NCBI GenBank assembly: GCA_023078555.1
Contig: CM041203.1
Coordinates: 1,135,481-1,199,480, forward strand
Source: Ulva prolifera
Lineage: Eukaryota; Chlorophyta; Ulvophyceae; Ulvales; Ulvaceae
Direction of reading: 5' to 3'
DNA length: 64,000 bases
This document shows positions 1 through 13,300 of the stretch, in pieces (position 1 is the first letter of the stretch; the number at the start of each line of letters is the position of its first letter). Position numbers and translations under genes: made by a program. Below the pieces are notes generated by a model. That model ran no database searches, had not been told where the DNA came from, and worked only from the letters and a program-made list of their open reading frames with translations.

Positions 1-391
1 CTTTCATGTGAAAAACAGGCAGTCAGATTGGTGTATGTCGTGGGGCAGTTGCCCAGAACGCCAAGCCAGCGCTGTTGTGTATGTGCAGGAGTGTCACTGC
101 ATGCTGTTTCTGACAGAGGACAATGACTTTGCCGGGAAAGATCAAGACATTACGCTGGATGAGATCAAGGAGTCGACATCATAGCTGCAGTGCAGAACAT
201 GCCCAGACGCTCGTGCGCCATTCAGCTCGAGAGTTGATCCAAGCCACATTCCCACCTTTTTAGTGTGCATGGGCCACTGGAAGTATATCTGCATGTACGC
301 GGGGCTGCCACCATTTCTCGGTCTGTTGCATGTGCTGTTGTACAACTTGTCAGCTCATAAAGATCGACTGTACAGTACCCATGCGTCTACG
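1..391. other. intergenic, nothing recognised
   Basis: This stretch lies downstream of the stop codon of the DEIH-box helicase. Short open frames exist on both strands, but none has a recognisable motif or a plausible splice context. It is probably the 3' untranslated region of the helicase gene followed by spacer. Confidence 0.4.
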
Positions 392-3300
392 TCAGTGATA
401 TCGAAGCAGTTCGATGCTGGCCTGGATCAGTGGACGGCTGAAGTGTGACACATCCGTGTGTGGCATCTCCAGCTTGCTTTGTAACACTTGGTCCAGGGCA
501 TGCCGCATCTCTGTGATAAGATCAGCGCAGCGCCTGTCTGTTTCGAAGTTAATGAATCCATCCACGACTGTCAGCGTGTCTCTGTGCCTCTTCAACTCTC
601 CCCCGAACAGCAGCAGGGCTCCAGGAGACACCTCTGAGGCAGTATTCAAGTACACCTCGGTCGTCATCAGCTTCTCCGTGAACACGGCCCATGCACGCCT
701 GCAGCAATGCCCTCCGTCTGAAGGCTTGACCGCGTCTGAATGCTCGGCGAAACCTCCAACGGACAAGCCGAGGTAACATATGCCGCGTTGCATGGAACAG
801 TGTGGATCACATCAATACAGACCGGCACCCCCACGTCGCAGGAACTTGACGTAGTAACAGAACGTTTGGAGTGGCGCGCACCTGTCTCGAGGCACTTCGA
901 TGCCCATCAGGATCGACGAGGGATGGAACGCCACGCGGCCGTCCTCGTCTGTGAAGCACTTCGGCGGCTGCATGCCCCGTCGTGTCACCGCAGCGACGTT
1001 CGGGAACAGGCCCGCCACGAGCATCGCGTTGATGAGGCACGGCTCGTGCGCATGCTCTGAGTGCGCCTCGATCGTGCCCTGCAGGCCCCCCCGCGCGCGC
1101 TCGCCGCCGCCACCGTCGCCGCCACCACGGCGACCGCCGCGCCCCTGATCATTTGACAGGAACCCTGAGTCTTTCAGCACCTGCAGCCACCGCCCCGTTC
1201 AGCTGCTGCCTGCATCGAGCAGTGCGCGCCGGCGGCGGCTCAACTCTGAACGGCGCGGGGGGGGATGCCGTATCCCCGCCCCAGCGGATGCAGGCCACGG
1301 CCCAACAAAAACTTTTGTAGAAGCCCTAGCAGCAATTCGGGTCTGAAGGTGGCGTGATTGGTGTGACTATGGTCAAAATAGCTGTACAGTGTCACCCGCC
1401 CCTCCACGCGAACACCCGGCCCCGCCGTAGTGAAGCATGGTAAGCCTGCCGCTGCATCCGAGCACCGCGACACAGCGGCTGCATCGCGGCGCGGACGCAG
1501 ACCAGCCTGCGCATGCACTGCGTGCGCGGCAGTGGCCGGGGGCGGTAGCAGCCGGGGGAGGCGCGCCTGTGCAAGCTGCAGGCGGAGGTTGCAGATCAGC
1601 TCCATCGTGTTGTACATCACGAACGAGCGAGAGCACCAGTCCCGCAGCTCGCCGTGGCGGCGCTCCGCGCGCAGCTGCTGGAAGTGGTCGGCCGCGTTGA
1701 GCAGCGCCCAGTGGTCTGAGACAGCGCGGCCGGCGAGCCGCCGGCGCGCGGCGTCGGCCTCCGCGCGGCGCTCCATCGGCATCACGAACGGGCTGCGGTG
1801 CGTAAGCGTCGCGGCGATGGTGAGCACCGGCTCGAGGCAGCCGAAGACCGCGCCCATCACCAGCAGCCGCCCGACGGCCGGCTCCACCGGCAGCTGCTGC
1901 AGGTGCCCACCCTGCATGCACATGCATGCCCCGCATGAGTCTCGCGGCCAATTGTCACCCCACCGCCGCAGCTGTCATGGTTCAGCGGAGCGATGGAGGA
2001 AATCGTCGCCGAGTACGCTAGGTGGTGCCCTGGCGAGGCTGGTGGGGGCAAGGTTAGGGGTGGCTTGAGTGCAGGGGGGGGGGGGCGCACGAGGGGGGTG
2101 AGGCCTTCGTCGGCGTCCATGGCGCCGATCGCCTGCAGGCGGGCGATGGCGTTGCGCACGGCGGCCTCCTCCGGGGGATCCATCGCCTGCCCAAGGAACG
2201 GCCTCACCGACTCGATCCCTGCGGTCAGCATGCGCAGATCGATCAGGAACAGGTTCATCAACAATACCTCAATTGAGAGATGTAACGCTGGCAGCCGTGA
2301 AGTCGGCAGCCGTGAACAAACACCCCCTACACAAGCATCAATCGCGGCCAAAGTATGGCACGTCCCAAACCGTTTCACATTGGCGAGTGTATGCATCACA
2401 AGGAGCGTTAGCTGCCTCAGAAGTCCACAATGCACGCATCCCATCCCCATGCGACGACAATCATCCCCTGCGCTGTTGGTGCTTGAAATGAAAAACACAG
2501 GTCAATAGTGCGGCGGAGCCCCCAGGGCAGACGCAACATGCCAGGCGACACAAGCTAGCGTGGCAAGCTGCAGCTGCGGTCGCACCGATGCTCTTCAGCT
2601 GCAGCACCACGGCCTCCAGTGGCATGCACCGCATCTCCGGCGCCGTGTGCGCCGCCAGCTGCTCAAACACCTCCCGCGGGTACAGCCGGTAGCACGTCCC
2701 CTCCTGCACCCGCCCTGACCGCCCCGCCCGCTGCTTCGCGTTCGCCTGCGAGATCCTGCACACCATCAGTGCATGAAGCCCATGCATCACCTCCGCCTCA
2801 ACTGCACGCACGCACACGCGGAGCAGGGTGCGGCGGCGCGCAAGAGCGTGAGGCGCACCAGGACGGCGCGAGCTGCCGGATCTTGTTGAGTGAGTCATAT
2901 GACATGACCTTCTGCATGCCGCAGTCGACGACGACCTCGACGTCGTCGATCGTGATGCTCGTCTCGGCGATGTTGGTCGCGAGCAGCAGCTTGCGCTGCC
3001 CCGGCGGCGGCCGCTCAAACACGCTCTGCTGGTGGACCGTCGGCATTGAGCCGTGAAGCGGAATCACGACGGCACCCGGCAGGCGGCCGGCGGCCTGGGC
3101 GGTCGCGAGCAGCGCCGCGATGTCCTTGATGTCTTCAAAGCCGGTGCAGAACACGAGCACCGCGCCGGAGGGGTGCGCCGCGTGTAGCCACTCGAGGAAG
3201 GCGGCGACGAACGGCGGCTGCATCATGTTTTTGCCGGAGGCCCCGGCCGACTTTTCGGCGGTGGTGGCCCACCACGCGCGCAGCGAGGCCGCGGCTGCGG

Positions 3301-6300
3301 CGGGGAGGCCGTGGGTCGCGGCGGCGACGTCGAGGCCGTCGAAGGGGGTCGCGCGCGCCGCCTCGCGCTTCGCGCCGAACCTGCCGCGCCCCTCCTCCTG
3401 CTGCACCCGGCACAAGATCCGTCGAGGCCGGCCACGACAGGGCGAAAACATATGACCAAGCCATGAACAATCATAGCACCTTGAGCCCGACAGACAGACA
3501 TGTGCCCTGGGCACAGCAGCACCCCAATGGGACCAAGCACCGGTCTTGCAGGAAACAGGCACGATTGTGGCAGGCTGTCGTGCTTGAGAAGGAGTAGAGG
3601 GTGTGCAGAGGAACCATGTTCAATCTCGAGCGTGTTCAGATCAACGTACGGGTTCTTTTAGTGTGTTAGTCTTTTGTCTTTTGTGTAGGTCTTTTCCCGT
3701 TCACTCTTCTGTGAAGAGACATACGGATCCATACAGGCGCAGAGCTGGGTGCATTGGAGAATACCCCTGCGCCGCTGCGTGTCCGCCAGGGAGCACGCAC
3801 AGCATGCGCAGCATGCGCAGCGCACCTCTGCGGTGAACGTGACGCGCGACTCCGTGAGGGCCTCCGCGAGGTACTTGATGGTGACCGGGAACGTGAAGCC
3901 CGGGATGTGCACGGTCGCGGCTCCCGGGAAGAACGCCGCGAACTTGTCGGCGTTGAGGGTGGCGCTCATGAGCACGACCTTGAGGCCGGGCCGCCGCCGC
4001 AGCACGGCCTTGAGGATGACCAGCAGCAGGTCCTCATTCACCCCCCGCTCGTGGATCTGCATGGCACGCCGCCTGCGTCAATCACACGCTTCAATCACAC
4101 GCATGCGATTCGATCGAACGCTTCAGCACGCCCGGTCAGAGCTAGCACAGCACAGCACAGCGCATGCAGAGCGACTGCAGCAATGCAGCCTCGGCATGCC
4201 TGCACCCGGCTGCCCCCCCGCGAGCGCCGCAATCACCACCACCACCGCGGTGTCCTCGGTGCACTAGATGCCGCAGCTCTCCTCGCCCGCCTGCGCGCTA
4301 CCACCACTGCATGGTCCACTAGCAGCTGTAGCACACACAGCACAGCACAGCGCAGCACAGCGCGGCAGGAGGCACCTCGTCGACAAAGACGTGCGACACT
4401 GCGGTGATGTCCTCGTCGACTGTCAGCCGGCGCAGGAGCACCCCGGAGGTGCAGAAAAGCAGCCGCGTGTCGGCGGAGGCCGCCGCCTCGAGGCGGATGC
4501 GGTAGCCGACGCGGTGGCCGAGAGCCTCGCCGCGCTCGCGCGCGACGCGCTGCGCGATGCTCACGGCCGAGATGCGGCGCGGCTGCGTGCAGACGATGCT
4601 CGTGTCCGGGCCGGCGCCCCGCGCGATCGCGGCCTCGAGCAGCATCTGCGGCAGCTGCGTCGTCTTGCCGCAGCCCGTCTCCCCGGACACGATCACCACC
4701 TGCGCCACGGCGGGTGGGCGTTGGTCATTTATCTCGGCAGTTGCACACCTCGGTGGGGCTCACCGGCTCGCTGCATTGCCGTCAATGATCGTTTTGGCAC
4801 CCCGATCGCGGCAAGGGGACCGCACTGTCCGGCTTTGTCGCCGACAGGTGAACGAAAGGGCAAGGCGACCGAATACAAGTCCTGGTCGACCGTCCCGGCG
4901 TGCCAGGTAGCGCCACCGCACGGGGCCGAATTTGTGACCGTCCAGCGCAGCTGTGGGAGCGGTGCGCTGCAGAGCGCATCACGGTGATATGCGCACGAGT
5001 GGAGCACCTCCGCAGCGTGGCGCGCATGCATTCACGGAAACGCATTCATAGTGGCGAGGGCATATCCCGGCGGAGCGCTCACCCGGCGCTCTGTCAACAC
5101 GAGCGTTGGGCCCGATCATATGGAACAATTGCGAATATTCAGGTCAAATTTCTGGGTGGCAGCCCTGGAAATGCTGCACCGCGACCCGGCACCGGTCAAC
5201 ACGCCGCTCGCACGCACAGGGCCGAGGTGGCGGAGGGGCACCTGATGGTTCTCCACGGCGGACAGGAACTCGGCGCGGGCGTGGAACGACGGCAGCTTGC
5301 GGCGGAAGGCCATCATCTCCCGTGCGGCCGCGCTGCCCTGGTACTCCTCCTGCTCCCGCCTCATGCTCTCCGCGGCCTCCGCGCTGCCGCTCCGCGGCGC
5401 GTGGGGCGCCAGCAGCTGCGCGTCCGCCGGGCCCGCCCGCCGCCGCTTGTTGCTCGGCGGGATGCCTGCATGCATGGGTGTGTGTCGTGTGTTCGGTCGG
5501 GGCACGGTGGTCCGGAGACGTGCACAGCAGGCCGCATGCATCAGGGGCATGCGCCGAAACCCCGCTGTTGGTGGGTACGGCCAATGAGTCTGTGGGACCC
5601 ATGCATGCTGAGCGAGAGGCAAGGTGTAGCGAAGGGCCCGCTCACCTGAGGCGTGGAACTGCTTCATGGACTGCTGGATGGCAGCGGCGGTGTCGCCGTC
5701 GATGCCGAAGGACTCAACCTGGAGGTGGCTGGAATCGTACGCCGCCCGGTGCCTTGCCAGCGGCACTGTGGATATCACGACCTTCGTCTCCTTGCCCTTG
5801 CCATACGACTTGCTGCATGTGTCGCAAGGACAGAGTTAGGCAGGCAGGTGGCGATGCACAGCAGCAGAGAACACGTGCTACACGTGTGGGCATGCCATTG
5901 CTCGGGCTTGACTGCAGGCCACGCCTAACCTGCTGCACCAGTACCTTGCTGCCCTGGAGCTAACCCACTGTGCACTTGTATGGTGACTGGTGTGAATAGG
6001 ATCGGGTGTGGTGCTGTGGCAGCGATACCGCCCAGGGCCGAGGCGCCAGACTGGCTGGTCGATGGCACACTACAGCATCGCATGCCACAGTGAAACGCAG
6101 GAGTGGTGGACGCACCAGTGTAGGCCATGAGCCTGCACCTGTCCCTCAAATGTCTGGAAGTCTCTCGTGCTGCTGATCGCTGGCACAACCTGCTCGACTT
6201 GTCCTGATGACTTGAACTGCGTGATGACCCGGGCGATCTCGGATGCGCTCAAGTCGGGCTCCTTCTCAGCAGCACGCCTGGCGAGCTCCTGCTTGCGCCA

Positions 6301-6516
6301 CTCTGGATTACCCCAGGTGGATCTACCTCCGCCTCCGCCCCTGCCACCACCTCCGCCTCTTCCTCCACCTCCGCCTCTTCCTCCACCTCCCCTGCCACGC
6401 CCACCTCTGCCACCATGGTCCTGGCTCCTTCCACGTCCCCCCCTTCCACGGCCTCGTCTGCCACCTTCACCGCGGCCTCTATGCCCATATCCCTCGTTGG
6501 AGTGTCCGTGGCTCAT
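392..6516 (-). CDS. DHX36-like DEIH-box RNA helicase, 11 exons
   Basis: This is a superfamily-2 DEAH/RHA helicase, expected to unwind RNA or G-quadruplex structures in an ATP-dependent way. Proposed exons, in coding order: 6516-6139, 5808-5646, 5465-5242, 4699-4376, 4056-3826, 3400-2859, 2755-2586, 2218-2091, 1911-1567, 1180-882 and 698-392. They join in phase to 1036 residues, close to animal DHX36. The start gives MSHGHSN followed by an RGG/glycine-rich region (about residues 10-65). Visible motifs are [10 protein letters not shown] (I, near 261), TQPRRISA (Ia), DEIHER (II, split by an intron), SAT (III), [10 protein letters not shown] (V) and QRAGRSGR (VI). After them come a winged-helix/HA2 region and a C-terminal OB fold ([10 protein letters not shown]). 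RGG plus DEIH points to the DHX36/plant DExH group rather than the splicing DEAH factors. The intron after 1567 would need a GC donor. DHX9 or DHX57 relatives are the alternative assignment. Confidence 0.9.
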
Positions 6517-7321
6517 CGGGACCGACTTGCCAGCTGCTTGGCAAAGCTGCCGATGTGGCTGACCGCCAACACTTGGAGGCCAAGGTGACGACTTAAGTCC
6601 CAGGCCCTGAGCAGATGTCGTGCGCAATGCACGTAGAAATAGAATTTTGGCGACTTGTCACCGCTTGGGCTCCACGCAGATGTTGTATGAGCGTAGCGGT
6701 GGAAGTATCAGGCTGGTACTGCGCAGGTATGCTCCGGGAAGTCATCATTCCGAGACCATCATGTGATACCACGATACGCAGTGAAGTGAGGGTATTAATT
6801 TTAGGACTCTGTAGTAAGTGTGCGTATCTTGCGATCAATAATCGTGGCAGTGCCGCAGCAAGCAGACTTGTTCAGGCATGTGGACCGGCGCAAACATCAG
6901 CAACCCCAAAGATCAGCATCCCATGTCTATTGATGTGCGAGAGAATTTGACCTGCCGTGGGCAGGTGCCCATCTAGCTCCCGTGCATGGGCAGTGCGATG
7001 CAGTCCCCCATCACGCATCACGATGGCGACAATTAGAACGTCGCAGAACGGGACAGGCAAAGGGCAAGGACGTTACAGAAAAGGCAGAAACGCTCCAGCA
7101 TCAAGCGCCGACATCAATCTTGATGAACAAGGCAACCACCCAGAATCCCCGTTCAACGGTTTGCACACAACCAGTCTCAAGGCACAGTCTTGAGCTTCTG
7201 CGGGGTGGCTAATTGGTGCAACCAAACAACTCACAATCTCGCGCCCACGCATTGACAACAAAGCTGGACCGCTCCCTATCATTCAGGTCGGTAGGGATGC
7301 TTCATGGCGTCCCAAGGACCA
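6517..7321. other. intergenic between two minus-strand helicase genes
   Basis: This is the upstream region of the DHX36-like gene and the downstream region of the MOV10-like gene. No conserved protein motif was seen. It should hold the helicase promoter on the minus strand, but no TATA box or other element is convincing by eye. Confidence 0.4.
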
Positions 7322-10300
7322 TCACAGTGCCACCCGCACCTGCTGCTCGACAGCATGCACCTCCAGTGGCACCAGCTGAGGAGCACCTTGTGCCACAGTC
7401 TGTGCGCCCAGCGTCAGGTTAGCAATGTCACCAAGCAGCTCGTCGCCCTCGTCCACATGCCCGATGATCGCCTGCCTCGCCTTGCAGAATCTCCACTGCA
7501 TGCACAAAGCCACCTCTCCTCACTGCGTCACCTCTGCCCATGAGCAGCTGACAGGCGTGTTGCTAACATCGACAAAGCAGATGTAGATGCTACTCACACC
7601 GGAGGTACATCTATATGGGCGCGCACCAGGTGTCCCCACTGCCGGTCCTTCTTGAGCATGCCAGGGTGCCCCACCACCACCAACAGGGCTTGCGCCCTGG
7701 TGATCGCGACGTTGAACCGTTTCGGGTTGTTGAAGAAGCCCACAGTGGCAGCGTTCTGGCCGGCTCGTGGGGCCTCCTGCAGCTGCCCAGCACGCCTCAG
7801 ACACATGCCCTCCGAGCCAGGCCTCAGTCCTGCTCCTCTGTGCGCTAGAAAAACTAACCTAGCACAGCCCCGCACATGACAGCCACCCACCAAACATCAC
7901 AGTCAAGCTGCACAGCTACCCAGAGACGAGGTGACTGGGCGCCGTGTTCGGGTTTGCCGTGGTGAGCATCTCCTGACATGCGTGCGTTGGGGAGTTGGCG
8001 TGCGTGTTCGCTGCCCTGGCGGTGCTTCGCGTCACTCCGGCTTGTCCTTGTAACACAGCTACCCAGAGACCAGGGCATCATGCGCAGCGCAGAGCGTCTC
8101 CCGGCCCACACATTGCAGCAGCTGCCCGGGTGCGGCTCAGCCAAAGAGCATCTCACAGACACCTTCGGCGCGACCAGTCTTGCTGTGCGCATCCGTCTGC
8201 ACGAACAGCAACACCACGGAGCGCCCAAAGCGGCGAGCACTGGACAAGGTCTGCGACGCACCGGCGACGTGAGCACGGTGGTGATGAACGTGACGCGCAT
8301 CTCCTGGCCCTGGAAGTCGTCGACGGTGCCGACGTTGACGCCGTGCAGGCTCGCGGCGCGCAGCAGGTTGCGCACGCAGATCGCCTGCGCGCGCGACATG
8401 CAGATGACGCCGATGTGCGCCGCCGAGACGGCCTCGTGGCCGGCGGGTGCACGCACCTGGTCGCGCAGCAGCGACTGCACCAGCTCCGAGATCGCCTCCG
8501 CCTCCTGCACACGCACGACGAGGGCGGCGCGAGGTGGCGCGTGTAGTGATGCTCGCAACTGCTCGGCGGCGAGGCGCTTCGATGCATGGCGCACAAGTTC
8601 TTCATTATTTGTGGTGGTGCCGCACTGGCCGCAGCTGGGCAGTCGCGGTGCGAGTACATGCCATAATCTCAACAGTGCAGGGTGCTGCCGCTGCTCACAT
8701 GCTGGGCAGCTGCACAGCATGGCCCCCGTGATGGCGTTGCGAGGCACTGCGTACATGGTGCAGTGCGTGCCGGGGCTGCCTGCCTCACCGACGTTGTCTC
8801 TGTAACACGATACACGCATGTGCTAGCCACGAGAGGGCCTTGTTGCCGACAGGGGCACTGCTGCACACCTGGGTGTTGTAGAGGGCAGGGGAGTCCTCCA
8901 GGCGGGCCTGCTCCCCATACACAGGCATCAGGACCGTGTTGTTGTCCACTCCTGCACACACACGTGGTGTCTAATGGGCGCCTCGCAGGCAGATGTGGTG
9001 CACCCCGCAACCAGCCACCATGCATGCTGCGGCCGCTCACCCATCCAGGGCCAAGCAGTCTGCGGCTACAGAAGCCAGTATGCAGTTCAGAGCCACACAG
9101 CCACACAGCCACCATGCATGCCACACAGCCGCGCAGGCACCGCAGAAGCTGGGTGATGGCCCACGTCTGCGACCCGCCTGTCGGGCCGTAGAGCATCAAG
9201 TGGCCAGAGGTGCGCTGCGGCGTCGACCGCACACAAACATGCGAGCATCTGTGGTCAGCCCGACTGTGTTACAGGCAAGAGGCTTTTACAGCCACGACCG
9301 CGCCGCGTGCATGCGAAACAAGCTGCTGTAAACCGCACCGCTGCTGTTCGCGAGGAGCGACCACGTCGGCAGCGCCGTCTGCGCCTCCGGCGCACACGCC
9401 CGCAGCGCGTCGCCGTAGAACATCCGCGACGGCAGCTGCAGCAGCCGCTCGTGGCTGCGGTAGTTGCAGACGAGCACCGTGCACAGCACGTCCCGCGCCG
9501 GGTCGTCCGCCGGTAGGCCGCGGTAAAACGCGATCAGCCGCTCCAGCAGGCTCTCTGCGAGGCCGCCGGCTGTGGCGACAGGGGACCGCATCTGCGCGCC
9601 GAGCTGGCGGGGGTCCCCCGCGAGGCAGGCGGCGCCGTGGCCGTCCCGCGGCAGCATGAGCAGCGGCAGGAGGGCTTCTGGGAAGGGCAGCTGGCCGGCC
9701 TCGTCGATGAGGACATGAGTGAAGGGGGCGGGGGGGCGGAAGATGTGGCCGCGGTAGCGCAGGAGGAGGGCGGAGGCGGTGCAGGTGACGATGACGACGC
9801 GCGCGGCGCGGAGCTCTGCCAGGGTTGGCAGCCGGAACGCGGCCCACGCGGGGTCCACGAGCGTGCATTGCATCACCGTATCGCTCTGCACCACCCTCGC
9901 GTCACATTGTACGCATCATGCTTTGAGGAACACAGACACTGGAGCTGGAGCGGGCGTGAATTTGCCGTGTATGGAATGCTGACTGGAGCACAGTGGGCCA
10001 GGGGGCAGGGGGCATCGCGATGAGACCTGATACGTGTACTGGAACAGGCATGGATTTTGCGGTATGCAATCGGTCCGATAGCCAAGCAGGGCTGTGTGCA
10101 TGTGCATGGGAGATGAGGGCGGGGGGCCGTGCCACGCGGCTGGCGGGCCAGCGAGGGTCGATGACCCGCAAGATGTCGCCGCGGGCGACGCCGGCGGCGA
10201 GCAGGCGCTGGCAGAACGTGTCGCAGGTGAAGTTCTGCGGCGCGCTGACTAGGACGGTGTTGTCGCGGCTGCCCAGCAGGTGCAGCACCATCTCGACGAG

Positions 10301-13300
10301 GGTCACCTGCAGGTGCCGGCGGCGTTGCTGGCGCAGGTGCCAGGTCCACAGCATTGCATAAACGGGCGGCGGCCGCACGGGGGGACGCTGGAGCGGGGCG
10401 GACCGTTTTGCCGGTGCCGGGGGGTCCAAAGAGCGCCAGCGGCTTCTGGCCGCGGGCGACAGTGCACATTGCGCTGACGGAACGCTGCTGCTCGCCGTTC
10501 AGCTGCACGGGGCCCCTCTGCACACACACAGGGGTCAGCGTGTGCTCCCATCGCACAGCAGCCGGCCGCAGCAACGGCCAGCCTGGCATCTGCAGCCGCT
10601 CTCACGCCTCGGCGCACTACCGCAGCATGCATCACACGTGCAGCCCGACGGGTGATGTGACAGGCACCGGAGTGACGGTGCAGCGTGACGTACCAGGCTG
10701 CGGCTGTAGCACAGCACAGCAGCAGCATGCCCGTGGCGTGTGCACACGATAGGCGTCACCGAGGCGCGCACCACTTTGAAGCCCTTCTGGTAGTCCACCA
10801 CGGCACGCGCCTCGACGTGTGTCACTCGCCCCGCTGCCGTCTCACCGTGCCACCCTGGGCTGCTCGCCGCGGCGGTGCTGTCCTCAAAGAGATCCGTCGG
10901 CAGGCGGCCGACCGAGTGGAACTCCGCGTACGCGTCCGCCTTCGCGTCGTCCGCGACGCGCGGCGGCACGAGGCCGCCGGGGATTGCCGGGGGGCCGCCG
11001 GGGCCGCCGCGGGAGAGGTGCGAGTGGAGCACGGCCGCCATCAGCATGCGCTGCAGCGGCGTGCGGTCGATGGCAAACCTGCATGCCGGGGTGCGCTGCG
11101 TGCTGTGTGCTGTGGCAGTCCTGCGGTGCGTGTACACTCCCCGCAATGCCTCTGCACGGCCTGAAACAAAATTGCAGTCGAGCCGAGTGCTCACAAGTCT
11201 TGCAGTTGCTGTGCCTGCTGGAGACACATCGGTTGACAGCTAGGCTGCGGGAGTGAGTGTAGGCCCCACCGCGGCACGCCACGATCGGCCGCAACCACAT
11301 GCATACGGTTGCAATGACACGGCGCCAGAGTGCGGTGCGCTGGTGCGTCGGCAAAGGCCATGTGTCCGCAGGAATCGCTCGACGACCAGCCTCAGGAGAC
11401 ATGGGCAGGACTTCAGAGTTGTGTCGGTGTCCCTGTGGTCGGGGTTTGTGACCATGCACACATACACGCATGCATGGCCGGTAGTGCCGGTGCGGCTGAG
11501 GTGAGAGCTCGTGCCCGGCCTAGTGCCATGAATGCGTGAATGGGTTTGAGAGTGGATTCCGAGACCCAGTAGCGTGCCCGGCCTCTGTCCTTTGTGAGTA
11601 CGTACATGCATGTGACCACGCGCATGCACAAGCGGCGGCAGGCGGCACCTGAGCACGGCCTGCTGCAGGCTGGCCTCCTTGCCGGCTGCCGTGCCGAGGT
11701 GATTCGGGATGCGGCTCTCCTGGAAGCCTGCCTTGGCCGACTCGCAGAGCCAGGCGGGCGCCGACAAGATGGCCCACGACTGGAACTGGTCCAGTACCAG
11801 GCACACGTCCTCTGCAGGGCTGTTCTACACAACAGCAGCCGGTCACCATCACCATGTTTTCGCAGCCGTGATCCTGGAGTCCGGGCTGAGAAAAGGCATG
11901 TCCTCACTGTGGAGCATTGGATCTGACGCCTCACAGCTGCAACGCAGGTTGTGTAGCTACGCATGCCAGACATGCTTACAGGAACAGAAAGCACGGCCGA
12001 GACAGACATGCCAGTAGAAGCAGAGCGCATGGCGCACACCTTGTACGTGATGTTCACGCGGGACCCGTACACGAGGTGCGGCCGGTTCTCCAGCATGTTG
12101 GGCACCTTGACCGCGAGCAGATACCACTTGCCCCCCTGCTTGTGCTCCGCGACCATCCCAGTGTGGTCCAGCAGCGTCTTCAGCTGAGGACCGCGGTAGC
12201 GCGGACGCGCGACCTGCCTCCGCGTGGGCCCTCCCGGCAGCGCGGCCAGCAGCGCCATCGACCGCGCATGCAGGTCGTCAAACTCCGCCACATGCATGTC
12301 GGCGACCGCGTCCATCGTGAAGCTGTCCTGTAGCATCGCGAGGCCCTCCACGGTCAGCATGCGCTGCACGTGCTCCACGGCCGCGTCGGCGCCGGGCGGA
12401 CCCCCGAGGCCGGAGTCCACGATCACGGCGCGCGTCTGCTGCAGCGGCTGGCACACTGCGTCCATGCGCGGCAGCTGCCGCTCGACGCCAGTGCGCCCGC
12501 GCACAAGCATGCTGTCGGCGCCCGCCGACAGCTGCATCAGAGCGGCGGTGTCCGCCGGCGCGATCCGCGCCCGGGCCGCCGCGCCCACGACCCGCATCGT
12601 CAGCAGCCACGCAAGCCCCCCCACCCCACCGAGGCCCATGTCCGGCTCCCACCCAAACGGGGAGCCGCAGGCGTCCTGCACGGCTTGGTCTAGCACGCGC
12701 ATCTCCGCCGGGATCATCGGGCTCACGACGCAGATGCCCTTGAGCTGCTCCATCGGCCTCGCGCCCAGCAGGCAGATCACATGCGCGTGCTTCTTCTTGA
12801 TCGCAACATACGGCCCCAGCAGCTCCGGGGGGCAGCGCGGCTGCTGCGGCGTCCATCCGAGCAGCGCAAACGCGAGGCGCAGGTCCCGGGGCACGAACGG
12901 CGCGGCGTTCCGCGCGGCCACGAGGGCTGCCCGCGCCGACTCGGCGCTGCGCGCGACCGTCACGCACACCCGGCAGCCGACGATGTCCACGGCGTAGCTG
13001 TCGTGGGGGTGCCACGCGAAGTGCGCAGCCTGCGGGTCGCCGGTGCCGGCCGCCCGGACGGGGAAGCGGCAGGCGCGGCCGCCTGCGTCCGGCTGCACCG
13101 GCGTCCACACGATGACCGTGAGCACGGACTGGAAGATGCCGACGTGGCGCAGCACCTCGTGCGGTGGCAGCGCGGCGACCTGCGGCGTCTTGGTCAGCAC
13201 CGTCACGCTGTGTGACGCGCCTGCATGTGTGCGCCCGTCACGCGCCGGGCTGTACTATACCTGGACGCCCCGGCGTGCGGCTCACCTTCAAAACCCAGGC

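Noticed and set aside
4268-4987. 239-codon plus-strand open frame
   Set aside because: Overlaps the motif I exon of the DHX36-like helicase in antisense and continues into an intron; no motif.
6317-6420. Purine/pyrimidine minisatellite CCTCCGCCTCTTCCTCCA
   Set aside because: It is a real 18-bp repeat, but it encodes the RGG-rich N-terminus of the DHX36-like helicase, so it needs no separate explanation.
8669-9232. Apparent GPTGG P-loop-like word in a minus-strand ORF
   Set aside because: It lies in an intron of the MOV10-like gene; the true Walker A (GPPGTGKT) is at about 10404-10430 and the exon chain skips this region in phase.
12224-12997. 257-codon plus-strand open frame
   Set aside because: It is the antisense shadow of the GC-rich exon 5 of the MOV10-like helicase; Ser/Ala/Arg-rich composition without domains.
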